Shown piece after piece: positions 7,849 to 16,700 of a stretch of DNA of 64,000 bases. Origin of the DNA: Leishmania donovani (taxonomy: Eukaryota; Euglenozoa; Kinetoplastea; Trypanosomatida; Trypanosomatidae). The stretch is taken from positions 374,628-438,627 of the forward strand of contig NC_018245.1 of the NCBI RefSeq assembly GCF_000227135.1, read 5' to 3'. The number at the start of each line of letters is the position of its first letter. Positions within the stretch are counted from its first letter, which is position 1. The notes under the pieces were generated by a model, which was not told the origin of the DNA, did no database searches, and saw only the letters and a program-made list of their open reading frames with translations. Both the position numbers and the translations under genes were made by a program.

Positions 7849-9726
7849 ATGGTGTCGGTGTGCTGCGTTACCTGTGTCACTTCGGATGGCGACAGCGGGA
7901 CTACGGTGCCTCGACTGGTGCCCGCGTCACCACCACCGCCGCCGCTTGCCGCGCTTGCCTTCAGCCATGACGGTACGCGGGCGGCCTACGCGGTGCGTCG
8001 CGGGAAGGCTCTTCCACGATATGGCGAACGTGAGGATGCGTGCTCTATCTTCATCGCCAGCACAAACACTCCGGCGCATTGCGCGTCCAGCACTTCGAGC
8101 GGCCCCGGCGCCGCTGTCGCTCCCTTCGCGCAGTGGACGATGCTGCAGGTGCTTACCGGCAGTCACGACGCGCCCATCACCGCGTTGGCATGGTGCCAGC
8201 GCACAGGCGCCCTCCTCTCTACCAGCGCAGACCGCGGCGCCTGTGTCTGGGTGCCGCGTGCGGGTGCTGCTGCTGCAAAGGAAGCGAACAGTGCTGCTGC
8301 TGTCGAGGGTGGAAGCGTGAACCTTCCTGCGGCTGTCGCAGCAGATGTGCCGTTTTGTGCGGTGCCGCAGCTGGTCATACTGAGCACCGAGGTGCGCCTG
8401 TGTCCGACCTGTGTGGCGTGGAGCGCGGAAGGGACGAAACTGTACATCGGCACCTCTGGCGGCACCGTCGCCGTTGGCCGCTACGACGCGCAGCATAAGT
8501 GGTGGATCTGCCGCCTCCTCAGCGATCATCGCCGCACTACGTTTTTTGACCCATCAGTTGAGACCGCGGCACCATCGTCGGCGCGCGCGTGCTCGGTCAC
8601 GGCACTGGCGGCACATCCTGTCGAGAACACGAGACTTGCTGTAGCGCGCCTTGATGGCACGGTGCAAGTCCTCTCTACACACATCAAGAGCGTGGATGGA
8701 GCGCTGGGCAGCTCTGGACAAGGTACAAGTGGCAGCAACGCGGGTGCAACTGCGAAGCCTTTCCATCACGTGTACCTATCGCACCTCCTACCTTGCTGGG
8801 TGCACGGAGTGGCCTGGAGCCCGTCGGGGCAGCAGCTGGCAGTGGTGGGTCATGACAGCGGTCTCCATACGTGGGACTGGGGTCCTGTGCGATCCTCGTC
8901 AGCGGGAGGGGAGCGCAGCAGCAATGACGACTGCTCCGGTGCTGGCTCTGGCAAGTGTGAAGCAGTGCACACAGTGACGTGGCTTCGTCAGCTGCCGCTG
9001 CTCCGATGCGAGTTCGCTTCGGAAGACGTACTCGTGGCAGTCGGATTCGAGGGACGTCTGCACGCCTTCGAGTCGACTGCAGCGTCAGCGCAGCCGGGAT
9101 TCCAGAGGCAGCGAACGTGGAAGCTGATGCCGGAGCACGCGGCGACGCAACGGACGGAGGGCTCGGCGCAGCTGCTGCGCCGTGAAACAGCGCATGTGGC
9201 TGCCAACGACAGAGAGAAGACGGCGGCCGCTTGCGGCCGGCACAATCTGCCTTCGCAGAGAGCTACTGCTGCTGCCAAGCACGTCGTCACTCTTGAGGGT
9301 CAGCAGCCGCCAGCGCGAATTGTGGGCGAGTCGCAGGCCGCCGTCGATGGGGCTCTAGTAGCCAAGTCGGTGCGTCAAGTGGCATTGGACTTCTTCGAGC
9401 GCGGCCGTGCGGCGGCAGCTGCCGATGCTGTTGTGGCGACATCCACCCGCGGGCGGTCCTCGGTACCAGGTGCACATAGCTCGACAGAGAACAACGCAGC
9501 GGATCACGCGACGGGTGCGGCACGGCAACAGGTCACCGAGAGTCCTCCACACACATCGCTCATTAGCCTGCTGGTGCGCATTCCATCGGGCGAAAAATCT
9601 ACCGCCGCTGAGCCGATGGACGTCACCTTCGTGTCAGCCGGGCACGACAGTCGCGTGCACCTCTGGCGAGTGCGCCACACGACCCTAGCTCGCAGTAAGG
9701 GCGTGCCCGTGTCCCCTGATGGGTGA
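7849..9726 (+). CDS. ARPC1: ARP2/3 complex subunit 1 (ARPC1/p40)-like WD40 protein
   Basis: Predicted beta-propeller subunit of the Arp2/3 actin-nucleating complex. WD-type blades are visible: PITALAWCQRTGALLSTSAD followed by CVWVP (about 108-135); LCPTCVAWSAEGTKLYIGTS with a WWICRLLSDH phrase (about 185-225); CSVTALAAHPVENTRLAVA followed by VQVLSTHIKSVD (about 250-285); and PCWVHGVAWSPSGQQLAVVG followed by HDSGLHTWDW (about 315-345). The last blade is VTFVSAGHDSRVHLWRVRH (about 594-612). The order and the phrases THIKSVD and WVHGVAWSPSG are those of ARPC1 rather than of a generic WD protein. The 625 residues exceed the usual 370-380 because of a low-complexity insert (about 390-590). That insert contains VRQVALDFFERGRA (from 508), which may match the exposed helix between late blades of ARPC1. 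The start is the first ATG. Assembly into a working Arp2/3 complex is inferred. Confidence 0.75.
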   Translation: MVSVCCVTCVTSDGDSGTTVPRLVPASPPPPPLAALAFSHDGTRAAYAVRRGKALPRYGEREDACSIFIASTNTPAHCASSTSSGPGAAVAPFAQWTMLQVLTGSHDAPITALAWCQRTGALLSTSADRGACVWVPRAGAAAAKEANSAAAVEGGSVNLPAAVAADVPFCAVPQLVILSTEVRLCPTCVAWSAEGTKLYIGTSGGTVAVGRYDAQHKWWICRLLSDHRRTTFFDPSVETAAPSSARACSVTALAAHPVENTRLAVARLDGTVQVLSTHIKSVDGALGSSGQGTSGSNAGATAKPFHHVYLSHLLPCWVHGVAWSPSGQQLAVVGHDSGLHTWDWGPVRSSSAGGERSSNDDCSGAGSGKCEAVHTVTWLRQLPLLRCEFASEDVLVAVGFEGRLHAFESTAASAQPGFQRQRTWKLMPEHAATQRTEGSAQLLRRETAHVAANDREKTAAACGRHNLPSQRATAAAKHVVTLEGQQPPARIVGESQAAVDGALVAKSVRQVALDFFERGRAAAAADAVVATSTRGRSSVPGAHSSTENNAADHATGAARQQVTESPPHTSLISLLVRIPSGEKSTAAEPMDVTFVSAGHDSRVHLWRVRHTTLARSKGVPVSPDG

Positions 9727-10235
9727 AGACGACTGTGGAGGCGCCCTTCTGAATGGGGTCGGGAGACTGGTGGGCGTTACCCCCCCCCCCAACGCGCATC
9801 CCGCACTGCCATATTCACTTGTTCTTCGCTTCTCTGTCCTCGACATCCGCTCCAGCACAAGCATGCGCACCCCCCCCCATGTCTCTAGTGCCTCCTGCAG
9901 GAGGCACTTTGAAGGGGATGGAGAAGGGGGCTTCTAGCCGCGTGGCAAGCCCGCGACATGTGACATGCGCATCCTTGCGTCTCTGCCTCCCAGCTGCGCC
10001 ATTGCCATCGTCTCCCTCCCCTCCCCCCGTCACTCTTCACTACATCTTTAGCGCTGCTGCGTGCAAGCGCCTGGCCAACGCATAGACGCACGCACGCACA
10101 CATACACGCACGCTGCTCGGCCTGTTGAGGGCTTGTCTCATTCCTCTGATATCGACATAACAGAAGGTGGTCAACAGCGTATGCGCATACGCCATCAGAG
10201 GTACCACCTCCCCGCCCTTCGCCGTGTGCGTGTGC
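9727..10235 (+). other. Intergenic spacer between ARPC1-like and PH-like genes
   Basis: No supported gene. It contains C homopolymers at about 9781-9790 and 9870-9878, a perfect 22-bp palindrome (9887-9908), and a strong polypyrimidine tract at about 10001-10049 ending in AG at 10050-10051, the likely trans-splice acceptor. An out-of-frame ATG at 10181 lies between that AG and the annotated start. Either it is skipped or a later acceptor is used. Confidence 0.55.
9887..9908. repeat. Perfect 22-bp palindrome
   Basis: The half site AGTGCCTCCTG is followed immediately by its exact reverse complement, giving an uninterrupted 22-base inverted repeat. It is 160 bases after the ARPC1-like stop codon, so it is probably in that gene's 3' UTR. 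It could fold as a hairpin in RNA. No function can be read from sequence alone. Confidence 0.9.
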
Positions 10236-12935
10236 ATGTCTCTCTATACTGTCATGGAGAACACCAACCAGTCAGCTGCATGGCAGCCTGCTGCAGCTGG
10301 CGCGGCAGCGGCAGCGACGACATCGCCGTCACCGGAGGTGTACTTCAAGAAACAGGTCTTGAAGCTTGGCATGGACGGCACCAGTCTCTGCAGGCTCATT
10401 GTAGTGACGGACACACACGTCTACGTGTGTGTTCCTTCTGGGGGCATCACTCGCGCCATCGCGGTGCGCCGCATTGAGCGGGTGACCCTGTGTCCACGCG
10501 AAGACGTCGGCGACGACGACGGAGACGACCATGCAGGCTGGGATGCGGCATCGGGTAGCGCAGCCGCTGCAGGCGGTGCTGGGAGTGGTGGCCCCACCAT
10601 GCCGTCCGCGAAGCCGCAAAGAGAAAAGGCGAAGTCGTTGTTCGCTTCGGTCGTCTCACGACGTGGCGACATCGCGGGCCGAACGAATCTCCAGGTGCCA
10701 CACCACAGCCGTCCGGACTCGGCGGATGGCGACGCCGGCGGCGCTTTGGCGGTCAGCAGTACCGACGCATCACCAGCAGCGTCGTCACGTCAAGGGGCCA
10801 GCTCCGCGGCTGACAAGGCGGGACGCGAAGTGCCGGCGTCTGTAGCAGCCGGGAGGTGGGTCACGATCGTCACCCTCGGCATCGCCCAAGAGGCCGCACT
10901 TGCCTTGCAGTTTTACAGCGCCGTCGACGGAGAGGACTTTGTTGCGGCTCTGCGCAAGGCGTCGCACATATCAGCAGCAGCGGTGTTCAACCTGCCCGCA
11001 GAGGAGGGGCCAATAGACGCATCCGGTCAGCTGTTGTCGCTACCCGCGCGTTGTGAGGACCCCGTCTGGCCTCGAGTCCTGAAGCGGGAAGCGGGCGACA
11101 CCAACATGGGCAATCGCAAGCCCGACGTGGAAAGCATACGCGCTGTGGAGGAAGTGCAGCTGTCGCCACCACGCAGCCCTCGAAGCCCAACGGCGCCACC
11201 GCAGCCTACGGCACACCCCACCTTGCTGCCTCACGACAGGAGCGGCAGCGGCAACAGTGATGGCAGCCGCGGAAGGCGCCCCAGCTCGAGAGAGAGCGTG
11301 CACACGGCGGTGCCGAGTCAGGCTGTCCAGCAAAGGATCGGGGATCGGGCGCCGCCTGCCCCCTCCCCCGCAGTTTATGCGCCGACCGTGGAGGAGACAC
11401 GGTGGCACTCTCCTCCACAAGCGCCGAGCAGATTGCAGAAGTCGACGGACGGCTCACCTTTAGCATGGCGCACGCCGTCACCGCTGCGTACTGCGCCGCA
11501 TCGCAAGGTCCCCGCGCCGCCACCTTCTGTGCCGTCACAGCAGCTGCAACTGTCGGCGCCGCCCCCGCTGAAGACCATCCGAGGCCCGGTAATCGAAGGC
11601 AGAGGCGGCGGCGGGTCCCACAACCGTGGTAGCAGCGCTACTCAAAGTCTCCGTGACGCTGCGAACGAGCCCACGCGCACAACGTCGCAGAGCCGGCTTC
11701 CCCGGCTAATCTTCGCTACGGCGTCGTCGTCTGCTATGTGCGAAGGGGTGCCTTCTTGCCCCAAAGCAGCGGCACCAGTGTCAACGACAAAGGCAGAGGC
11801 GGTGCCGCGTCGAAGCCTCTTTGCGGATGAGCTCGGCACGGCCCAGGTCGTTGATCCAGCTGCCAGCTCTCTGTCAGCGGCAGCGCCGCGAACTGCCTTC
11901 ATGGCCACAGAGGACGGTGCTCGCGACGCTCCCGTCCATGTCGACGCCCTTCAAGCAGAGCTGGCGGCTCAATCGGCCACCGTGGCGCGGCTGCAGCGAA
12001 GTTTGCAAGCGCATGAGTCCCTGCTGATCGAACTCGCGGATGCCAGGGCGGATGTACGTGGCCTCCAAGCCACCCTCGCCGAGCGCAACGAGCAGTGTGA
12101 CGAGTGGCAAGCCGCCTGCAGTCAAGCTGAGCAGCGCGTTAGCATTCTCCGACGCCAACACGAGCGCATGCTTGCGGAGCAGCAAGAACGACTGCGGCGG
12201 GCTCATCATGCGGAGCTGGAAGCTGTGCAGGCGGCCTTTGAAGAGTACGACGCGCGCATGTCCGCTTTCCTCGAACAGCTGAAACAAGATCATCGTGAAG
12301 AAGAGGTGCAGTGGCAGCGCGAGCGGCGCGTGCTGCTCCTCCAGCTGCATGAGCAACAGCGCCAGCAGCAAGAGATGAGGGATGTAGAAGAGCACCGTCG
12401 CGTGCGAGCGGCCGGGGTTGTGGCACGGGCGCACTATGAAGCCCAACGCCGACGCGTTCCAGCACCGCAGGTGTACCAACGCGAGAGCGCGCATGCGCAG
12501 CGGCAACGGCAGTCGTCAGCCGTCGTTGCTGGTGTCGTCCACTCCCCACGAGGCTCCGGCACTTCGAGCTCGCGCCGCCCTCTGGCGTCGTCCGCGGAGT
12601 GTAATCCGGCCTCTGCAGCGTGGCCACGCGCGGAAGTGAACTCGCCGTCAGATTCGCTTCTCAGCCCACCACCACCGCCACGACAGCCGCCTTCACATAC
12701 GACATCGCCGTTCAGCGCACACCGACTCATGAATGGCAGCCCGGACGTGGACGACGAGGTGAACCACGTCCATCCGGCTGCACGCCACGGCACCGCGGCT
12801 CTGACTCGCCGGCCCCACGCCTACTTTCAAGCACACCTCCAGGCACCGCCATCGTACCCACGGGGCGGCAGCATTCCTGATGCGCATGACGTCGGGAAGG
12901 GCACCTACACGCCGAGTCGTCGCTCCTACGTGTAG
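10236..12935 (+). CDS. Hypothetical protein: N-terminal PH-like fold, disordered middle, coiled coil
   Basis: I do not recognise this as a named family. The 899-residue product starts at the first ATG (10236); a second in-frame ATG at 10254 (MENTNQ) is equally plausible. Residues about 35-80 (VYFKKQVLKLGMDG, then CRLIVVTDTHVYVCV) form a beta-rich pattern. After an acidic/Ser-rich insert, a second part (WVTIVTLGIAQEAALALQFY, then DGEDFVAALRKASH, about 205-250) ends like the C-terminal helix of a PH domain. This suggests a PH fold split by an insert, an arrangement seen in trypanosomatid cytoskeletal proteins. Residues about 270-560 are Pro/Ser-rich and disordered. Residues about 568-735 are a Glu/Gln/Arg-rich coiled coil, followed by a disordered tail. 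A membrane- or flagellum-associated scaffold is only an inference. Confidence 0.7.
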   Translation: MSLYTVMENTNQSAAWQPAAAGAAAAATTSPSPEVYFKKQVLKLGMDGTSLCRLIVVTDTHVYVCVPSGGITRAIAVRRIERVTLCPREDVGDDDGDDHAGWDAASGSAAAAGGAGSGGPTMPSAKPQREKAKSLFASVVSRRGDIAGRTNLQVPHHSRPDSADGDAGGALAVSSTDASPAASSRQGASSAADKAGREVPASVAAGRWVTIVTLGIAQEAALALQFYSAVDGEDFVAALRKASHISAAAVFNLPAEEGPIDASGQLLSLPARCEDPVWPRVLKREAGDTNMGNRKPDVESIRAVEEVQLSPPRSPRSPTAPPQPTAHPTLLPHDRSGSGNSDGSRGRRPSSRESVHTAVPSQAVQQRIGDRAPPAPSPAVYAPTVEETRWHSPPQAPSRLQKSTDGSPLAWRTPSPLRTAPHRKVPAPPPSVPSQQLQLSAPPPLKTIRGPVIEGRGGGGSHNRGSSATQSLRDAANEPTRTTSQSRLPRLIFATASSSAMCEGVPSCPKAAAPVSTTKAEAVPRRSLFADELGTAQVVDPAASSLSAAAPRTAFMATEDGARDAPVHVDALQAELAAQSATVARLQRSLQAHESLLIELADARADVRGLQATLAERNEQCDEWQAACSQAEQRVSILRRQHERMLAEQQERLRRAHHAELEAVQAAFEEYDARMSAFLEQLKQDHREEEVQWQRERRVLLLQLHEQQRQQQEMRDVEEHRRVRAAGVVARAHYEAQRRRVPAPQVYQRESAHAQRQRQSSAVVAGVVHSPRGSGTSSSRRPLASSAECNPASAAWPRAEVNSPSDSLLSPPPPPRQPPSHTTSPFSAHRLMNGSPDVDDEVNHVHPAARHGTAALTRRPHAYFQAHLQAPPSYPRGGSIPDAHDVGKGTYTPSRRSYV

Positions 12936-13109
12936 CCGCGGTGGTGGTGTTGCTCGCACTAAGCAAGGGAAGAAACCAATGGACGCTGAGAAAGAAGGTT
13001 GGCTGCGCGTCTGCCTCGTGCGACAACACGTACGTACACCTCTGCGACCGCTCCACCGCTCGTTTTCCCGAAACGAGATGCCGCGAACGGCGTGACCCTG
13101 TTCCGCTCT

Positions 13110-13560
13110 GTCACGCACCCAGAGCCACTGCCACCCCATCCCTGCCTCCACCGGGTCGGCGGCTGGCACACAGAGGAGGGGCGGGGGCGGCAGGGAAAGG
13201 GCTTACCTAGGCAAACCTCGTGCACGCGCCGAGAGGACGCACACAGGCGCGTGCATGCGCACCGCGCCTCTGCGTACCCACGTATCTCTCGTCCCCCGAT
13301 GACGGGGGGACACCCCCCAGTGCGCGGTATCGCAGGGCGCAATACCCCCGCCATGTGAGGTAAACCCAAGCAGCAGTGCACACACACACACACTATCCTC
13401 TGGCAATGCCGAACCACTTCTGGTGGTGAGTACAATTCGGAGCAGATGCCGTGCTCTCATATGGATGAGTCGGCGCGCTGCTGTAATGCGTGCGTCTACG
13501 GCCACTTCGCACCACGCGGGGAAGTGGGGGGAGGGGGGGAGGGGCACAGTGTGGAGCGGA
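13110..13560. mobile_element. Candidate SIDER-like degenerate retroposon
   Basis: The stretch is complex, GC-rich and lacks the pyrimidine/GT texture of other spacers. It includes a near-palindromic CCCCCGATGACGGGGG at about 13294 and a mixed-sequence block around 13430-13515 (ATATGGATGAGTCGGCGCGC and following). Its place in a 3' UTR and its size of about 0.45 kb fit the SIDER elements that are abundant in Leishmania 3' UTRs. I have no second copy in the window to prove repetition, so this rests on recollection and texture. Confidence 0.3.
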
Positions 13561-13618
13561 GCTCGTGCCCTGTGGCAAGGCAAGTAGGCTCGAGTTGTAT
13601 GCAAAAAAAAAAGCGGGA

Positions 13619-13674
13619 ACTCTCTCGTCTCTCCGAACTCTTTCCTCTCATCTCCCTTCCTCCCTCTCGCTGAG
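13619..13674 (+). promoter_or_regulatory. Polypyrimidine tract and trans-splice acceptor for UTP22
   Basis: About 50 bases of almost pure C/T end in TGAG, with AG at 13673-13674. The first ATG downstream is that of UTP22 at 13743, giving a predicted 5' UTR of 68 bases. This is one of the clearest processing signals in the window. Confidence 0.6.
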
Positions 13675-13742
13675 TCGCCAACAGCCACCAGCGCTCATAG
13701 TCATTACGTACACGCGCACGTCGAGGCACCCTCGCACTTGTC

Positions 13743-16700
13743 ATGGCATTGCAGAACTACAACCTCAGCTGGTCGGACCAGCTCATTGAGCGGGTGGAGA
13801 CGCACCTCCGCGACGTCCACAGCGCGCTCCTGCAGTACTACGAGAGCCGCGGCTACCCCACGGAGGTTGAAAGCCGCCACGCGGTGACTGCCGAGGCAGC
13901 AGCAGCGGCGGGGACTAGGGACGAAGGAGAGCGCACCACTGTTGCAGCTACTGCGGCCGCTGTCCCGTTGGATGTCGTCAGCGCTGCCGGTAGCTTCTTG
14001 CTCCGCACCTGCGTGTACGACACGCCGTTTCCAGATCTGCACGCGCAGCGTGGCGTCGGCGCTGACTTGGTGCTCTCCATTCCTGCCGAGCGCTGCACCA
14101 CTGCGGATTTGAAAGGCGGCCTCTACCTCGAGCGCCGTCAGTCGTTTGTCGATGAGATCCAGGCCTACTTGCAGCAGCTCGTGAGCGGTGCCGCTACCGA
14201 CGAGGACATCGACGAGGACAACGAGGAGGGTCGCAGCGCGTCTTCTCGCAGTCGCCAGCGCAGCGAAAAGGCAACGCAAGAGGCAGCAAAGAGGCTGCTG
14301 AACGTGGCCGCCGCCGCGCGGCTCAGTCGCATGGAGGTGCGTGTGGTGCCGATTCACGGGTGCTACGCACTGACAGAAAAGCAGATTCTGCAGCTGCGCT
14401 TCCGCCGGCGTCGCTCCGCCGCGGAAATCTACGAGACCTTCTTCGTGAATCTGCACTTCCGCCCCTCCGTCTTCCCTAGGCACACCGTGAGCGCGGCGGG
14501 TATCCGCAAGCATCCGTACTATAGCTACTGCATCCTGGAAGACTACCTCATGCCGCATTATCTGAAGAAGCTGCATGAGGTGTGCGTCACCAGCGCCGGT
14601 GTCCGCCGCGCAATCGTCGTGCTCAAGTGCTGGGCTCATCACACCGGTCTCATGTCCGCCGCTTCGGGGCATCCGGAGGCGCTGAACGGGTTCGTCGTTG
14701 CTGCCATGGTGTTACGTCTGCTCGAGGAGGGCATCGTGACGGCGGGGATGTCTCTGGGCAACGTTGTGCGCGCTGTGTGGGTGCAGCTCTCACGTGGTTT
14801 CTTCCTTGGCACACCAGAGAAGGTCGGCGGCAGGGGCGCCCGCCCTGCCAAGGTGTCGGCGGCGGAGGAGAGGGGCGAGGTGAGTGTGCTGCGCCTCACC
14901 GGCGAGCTGCACAATATCCTCTTCCGCACCTCCGCTGCCTTCTTCAAGCACGTGGTGTGCTCTGCCGCGGAGGAAGCCCTGCAGCACCCGTTCGCCGTCG
15001 ACGTAGTCGATCGCGTCGCCTTTCAGCCTCTGTCGCTGCGCTACGACGTGGCCCTCACCATCCAGCTGAACCAAGCTACCACGTCCTCTGTGGCGACGAT
15101 GGATCGCACTCCGGATGTCATCAAGAAGAGCACTCTCTGGCGCCCCCCACGCGCCGAGGCGATCCAGGACACGCTGCGAGTGCTGAAGGAAGCACTCGGT
15201 GTGCGGTGCAGCTACACCACAGCCTGGCAAACCGACGCAGACCGTCTGCAGGTTGTGGTGCAGCTCACCAGTGAGGCCGAGGGCCGCAACCGCCTCACCC
15301 GCGGCCCACCCATCGAAGACGCCAGCGCTGTCGAGCGCTTCAACGCATTCTGGGGAGCCGATATCACCTCGACACGCCAATTCAGTGATGGCGCCATCTA
15401 CCGCTGCGTGCTGTGGACCTTTCCGGAGGACCAGGGCACGCACACGACCGTGGCCTTGTCCGCCTCGACAGTGCTGCGCCGCGTCGTCGAGTTTGCGCTG
15501 CGCGCGCACGTCGCGCCCGAGGCGACAGTGACGGTGCTGCTTGGCGGCCTGGATGGATACCTCGTGGAGCGGGTCGGCGGCGAGTGGCGTGACGCCGCCC
15601 CGCTGATGCAGCGCAGCCTCCTCGAAGCAACCAAGGCGGTGCAGTACATGCTGCAGAGCCTGCCGCATGGCAGCGTGCCCTGTCGCATCGTCTCCTTCGA
15701 CGTCATCGCCGCCAGCGAGCGCCACACCGAGGTGTTCCCGGTTCGCCCGCACTTGGCTCTCACGTACACGACGGACGACCTCTCGGACGCGAGCTTCGCG
15801 GGACTGAGCACGGCGCCAACGATAGAGCCAATCCACTGCGTGCTTAGCATCGACGACAACCACAAGATCCCCGACACCATGGAGGCGATTGCGATGATGA
15901 AGGGCGCCATCGCCGCCCAGCTGTCCAAGACGCTGCAGGCACACTACGGAGAGAACAACACCGGCACCCGGTCGCAGACGGCTCGCAGAAAGGCGGCGGA
16001 GGGTGCCAGTAGCAGCAGCGACATTGTGCGCAGCCCAATCCGCACCCAGTGCACTGGCCAATCGGTCGATATCATCTACCGCGGCTACCTCTTCCGCGTC
16101 TACGTCGCCCATTACCGTGAGGTGTCTCTCCTGCGTGCATTGAAGCGTGACACGGAGGCGAACGTGCTGGAGATGAAGCTGCACTGGACCGCACAGCATG
16201 CCAAGTTCATGCGCACCATCGCATTCGGACACCATAGCTACTCGCATGCGGTGAGGCTGGCGAAGCGGTGGATGAGTGCCATGTATCTCTACGAGTTTGT
16301 GCAGCCGGAAGCCGTCGAGCTGCTCGTGGCGCACGCGTACCTGCAGCCGGCGCCGCACACGCCCAAGACACCTGCCGGAGGTTTCCTGCGCTTTGTGCAG
16401 CTCCTCGTCACGCATGACTGGTCGACCCCGTTGGTGCTCCCCTTCACCGACGACGACAGTGACAAGACCGCCGTGGCGGCGGCGGCGCTGGTGCGCAAGC
16501 TTGGCGATCAACAGGGCATGTTCATCGCCACACCGTACGCGCCGGCCGCGAGCCCGTTCACGGCGCTAACGCCGCGGCCAATGATTATGGGCCGTCTTGT
16601 GCAGCTTGCCCAGTCGGTGGTGGCCGTGCTGCTGCGCCATCTCGAGGGCCACAACGCGACAGCTGGTGAGGTGGAGGCGTTCACCTCCAGCCCGTGCGCC

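Larger units (their letters stand above)
12936..13742 (+). other. Intergenic spacer with possible retroposon remnant; UTP22 leader
   Basis: No supported gene. It is more GC-rich and less simple than neighbouring spacers, which together with its texture suggests a degenerate SIDER-type element at about 13110-13560. A 10-A run lies at 13603-13612. A polypyrimidine tract at 13619-13671 is followed by AG at 13673-13674, 68 bases before the UTP22 ATG, with no ATG in between. Confidence 0.55.

Noticed and set aside
7457..8320. 287-codon + frame overlapping the ARPC1-like start
   Set aside because: Its ATG at 7727 is upstream of the preferred acceptor and its translation lacks any WD40 pattern; it reads through the WD40 region out of frame.
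14790..16511. 573-codon open frame on the minus strand inside UTP22
   Set aside because: It is antisense to a strongly conserved Nrap/NOL6 coding region. Long antisense frames are expected in GC-rich DNA with biased third positions, and its translation shows no domain.
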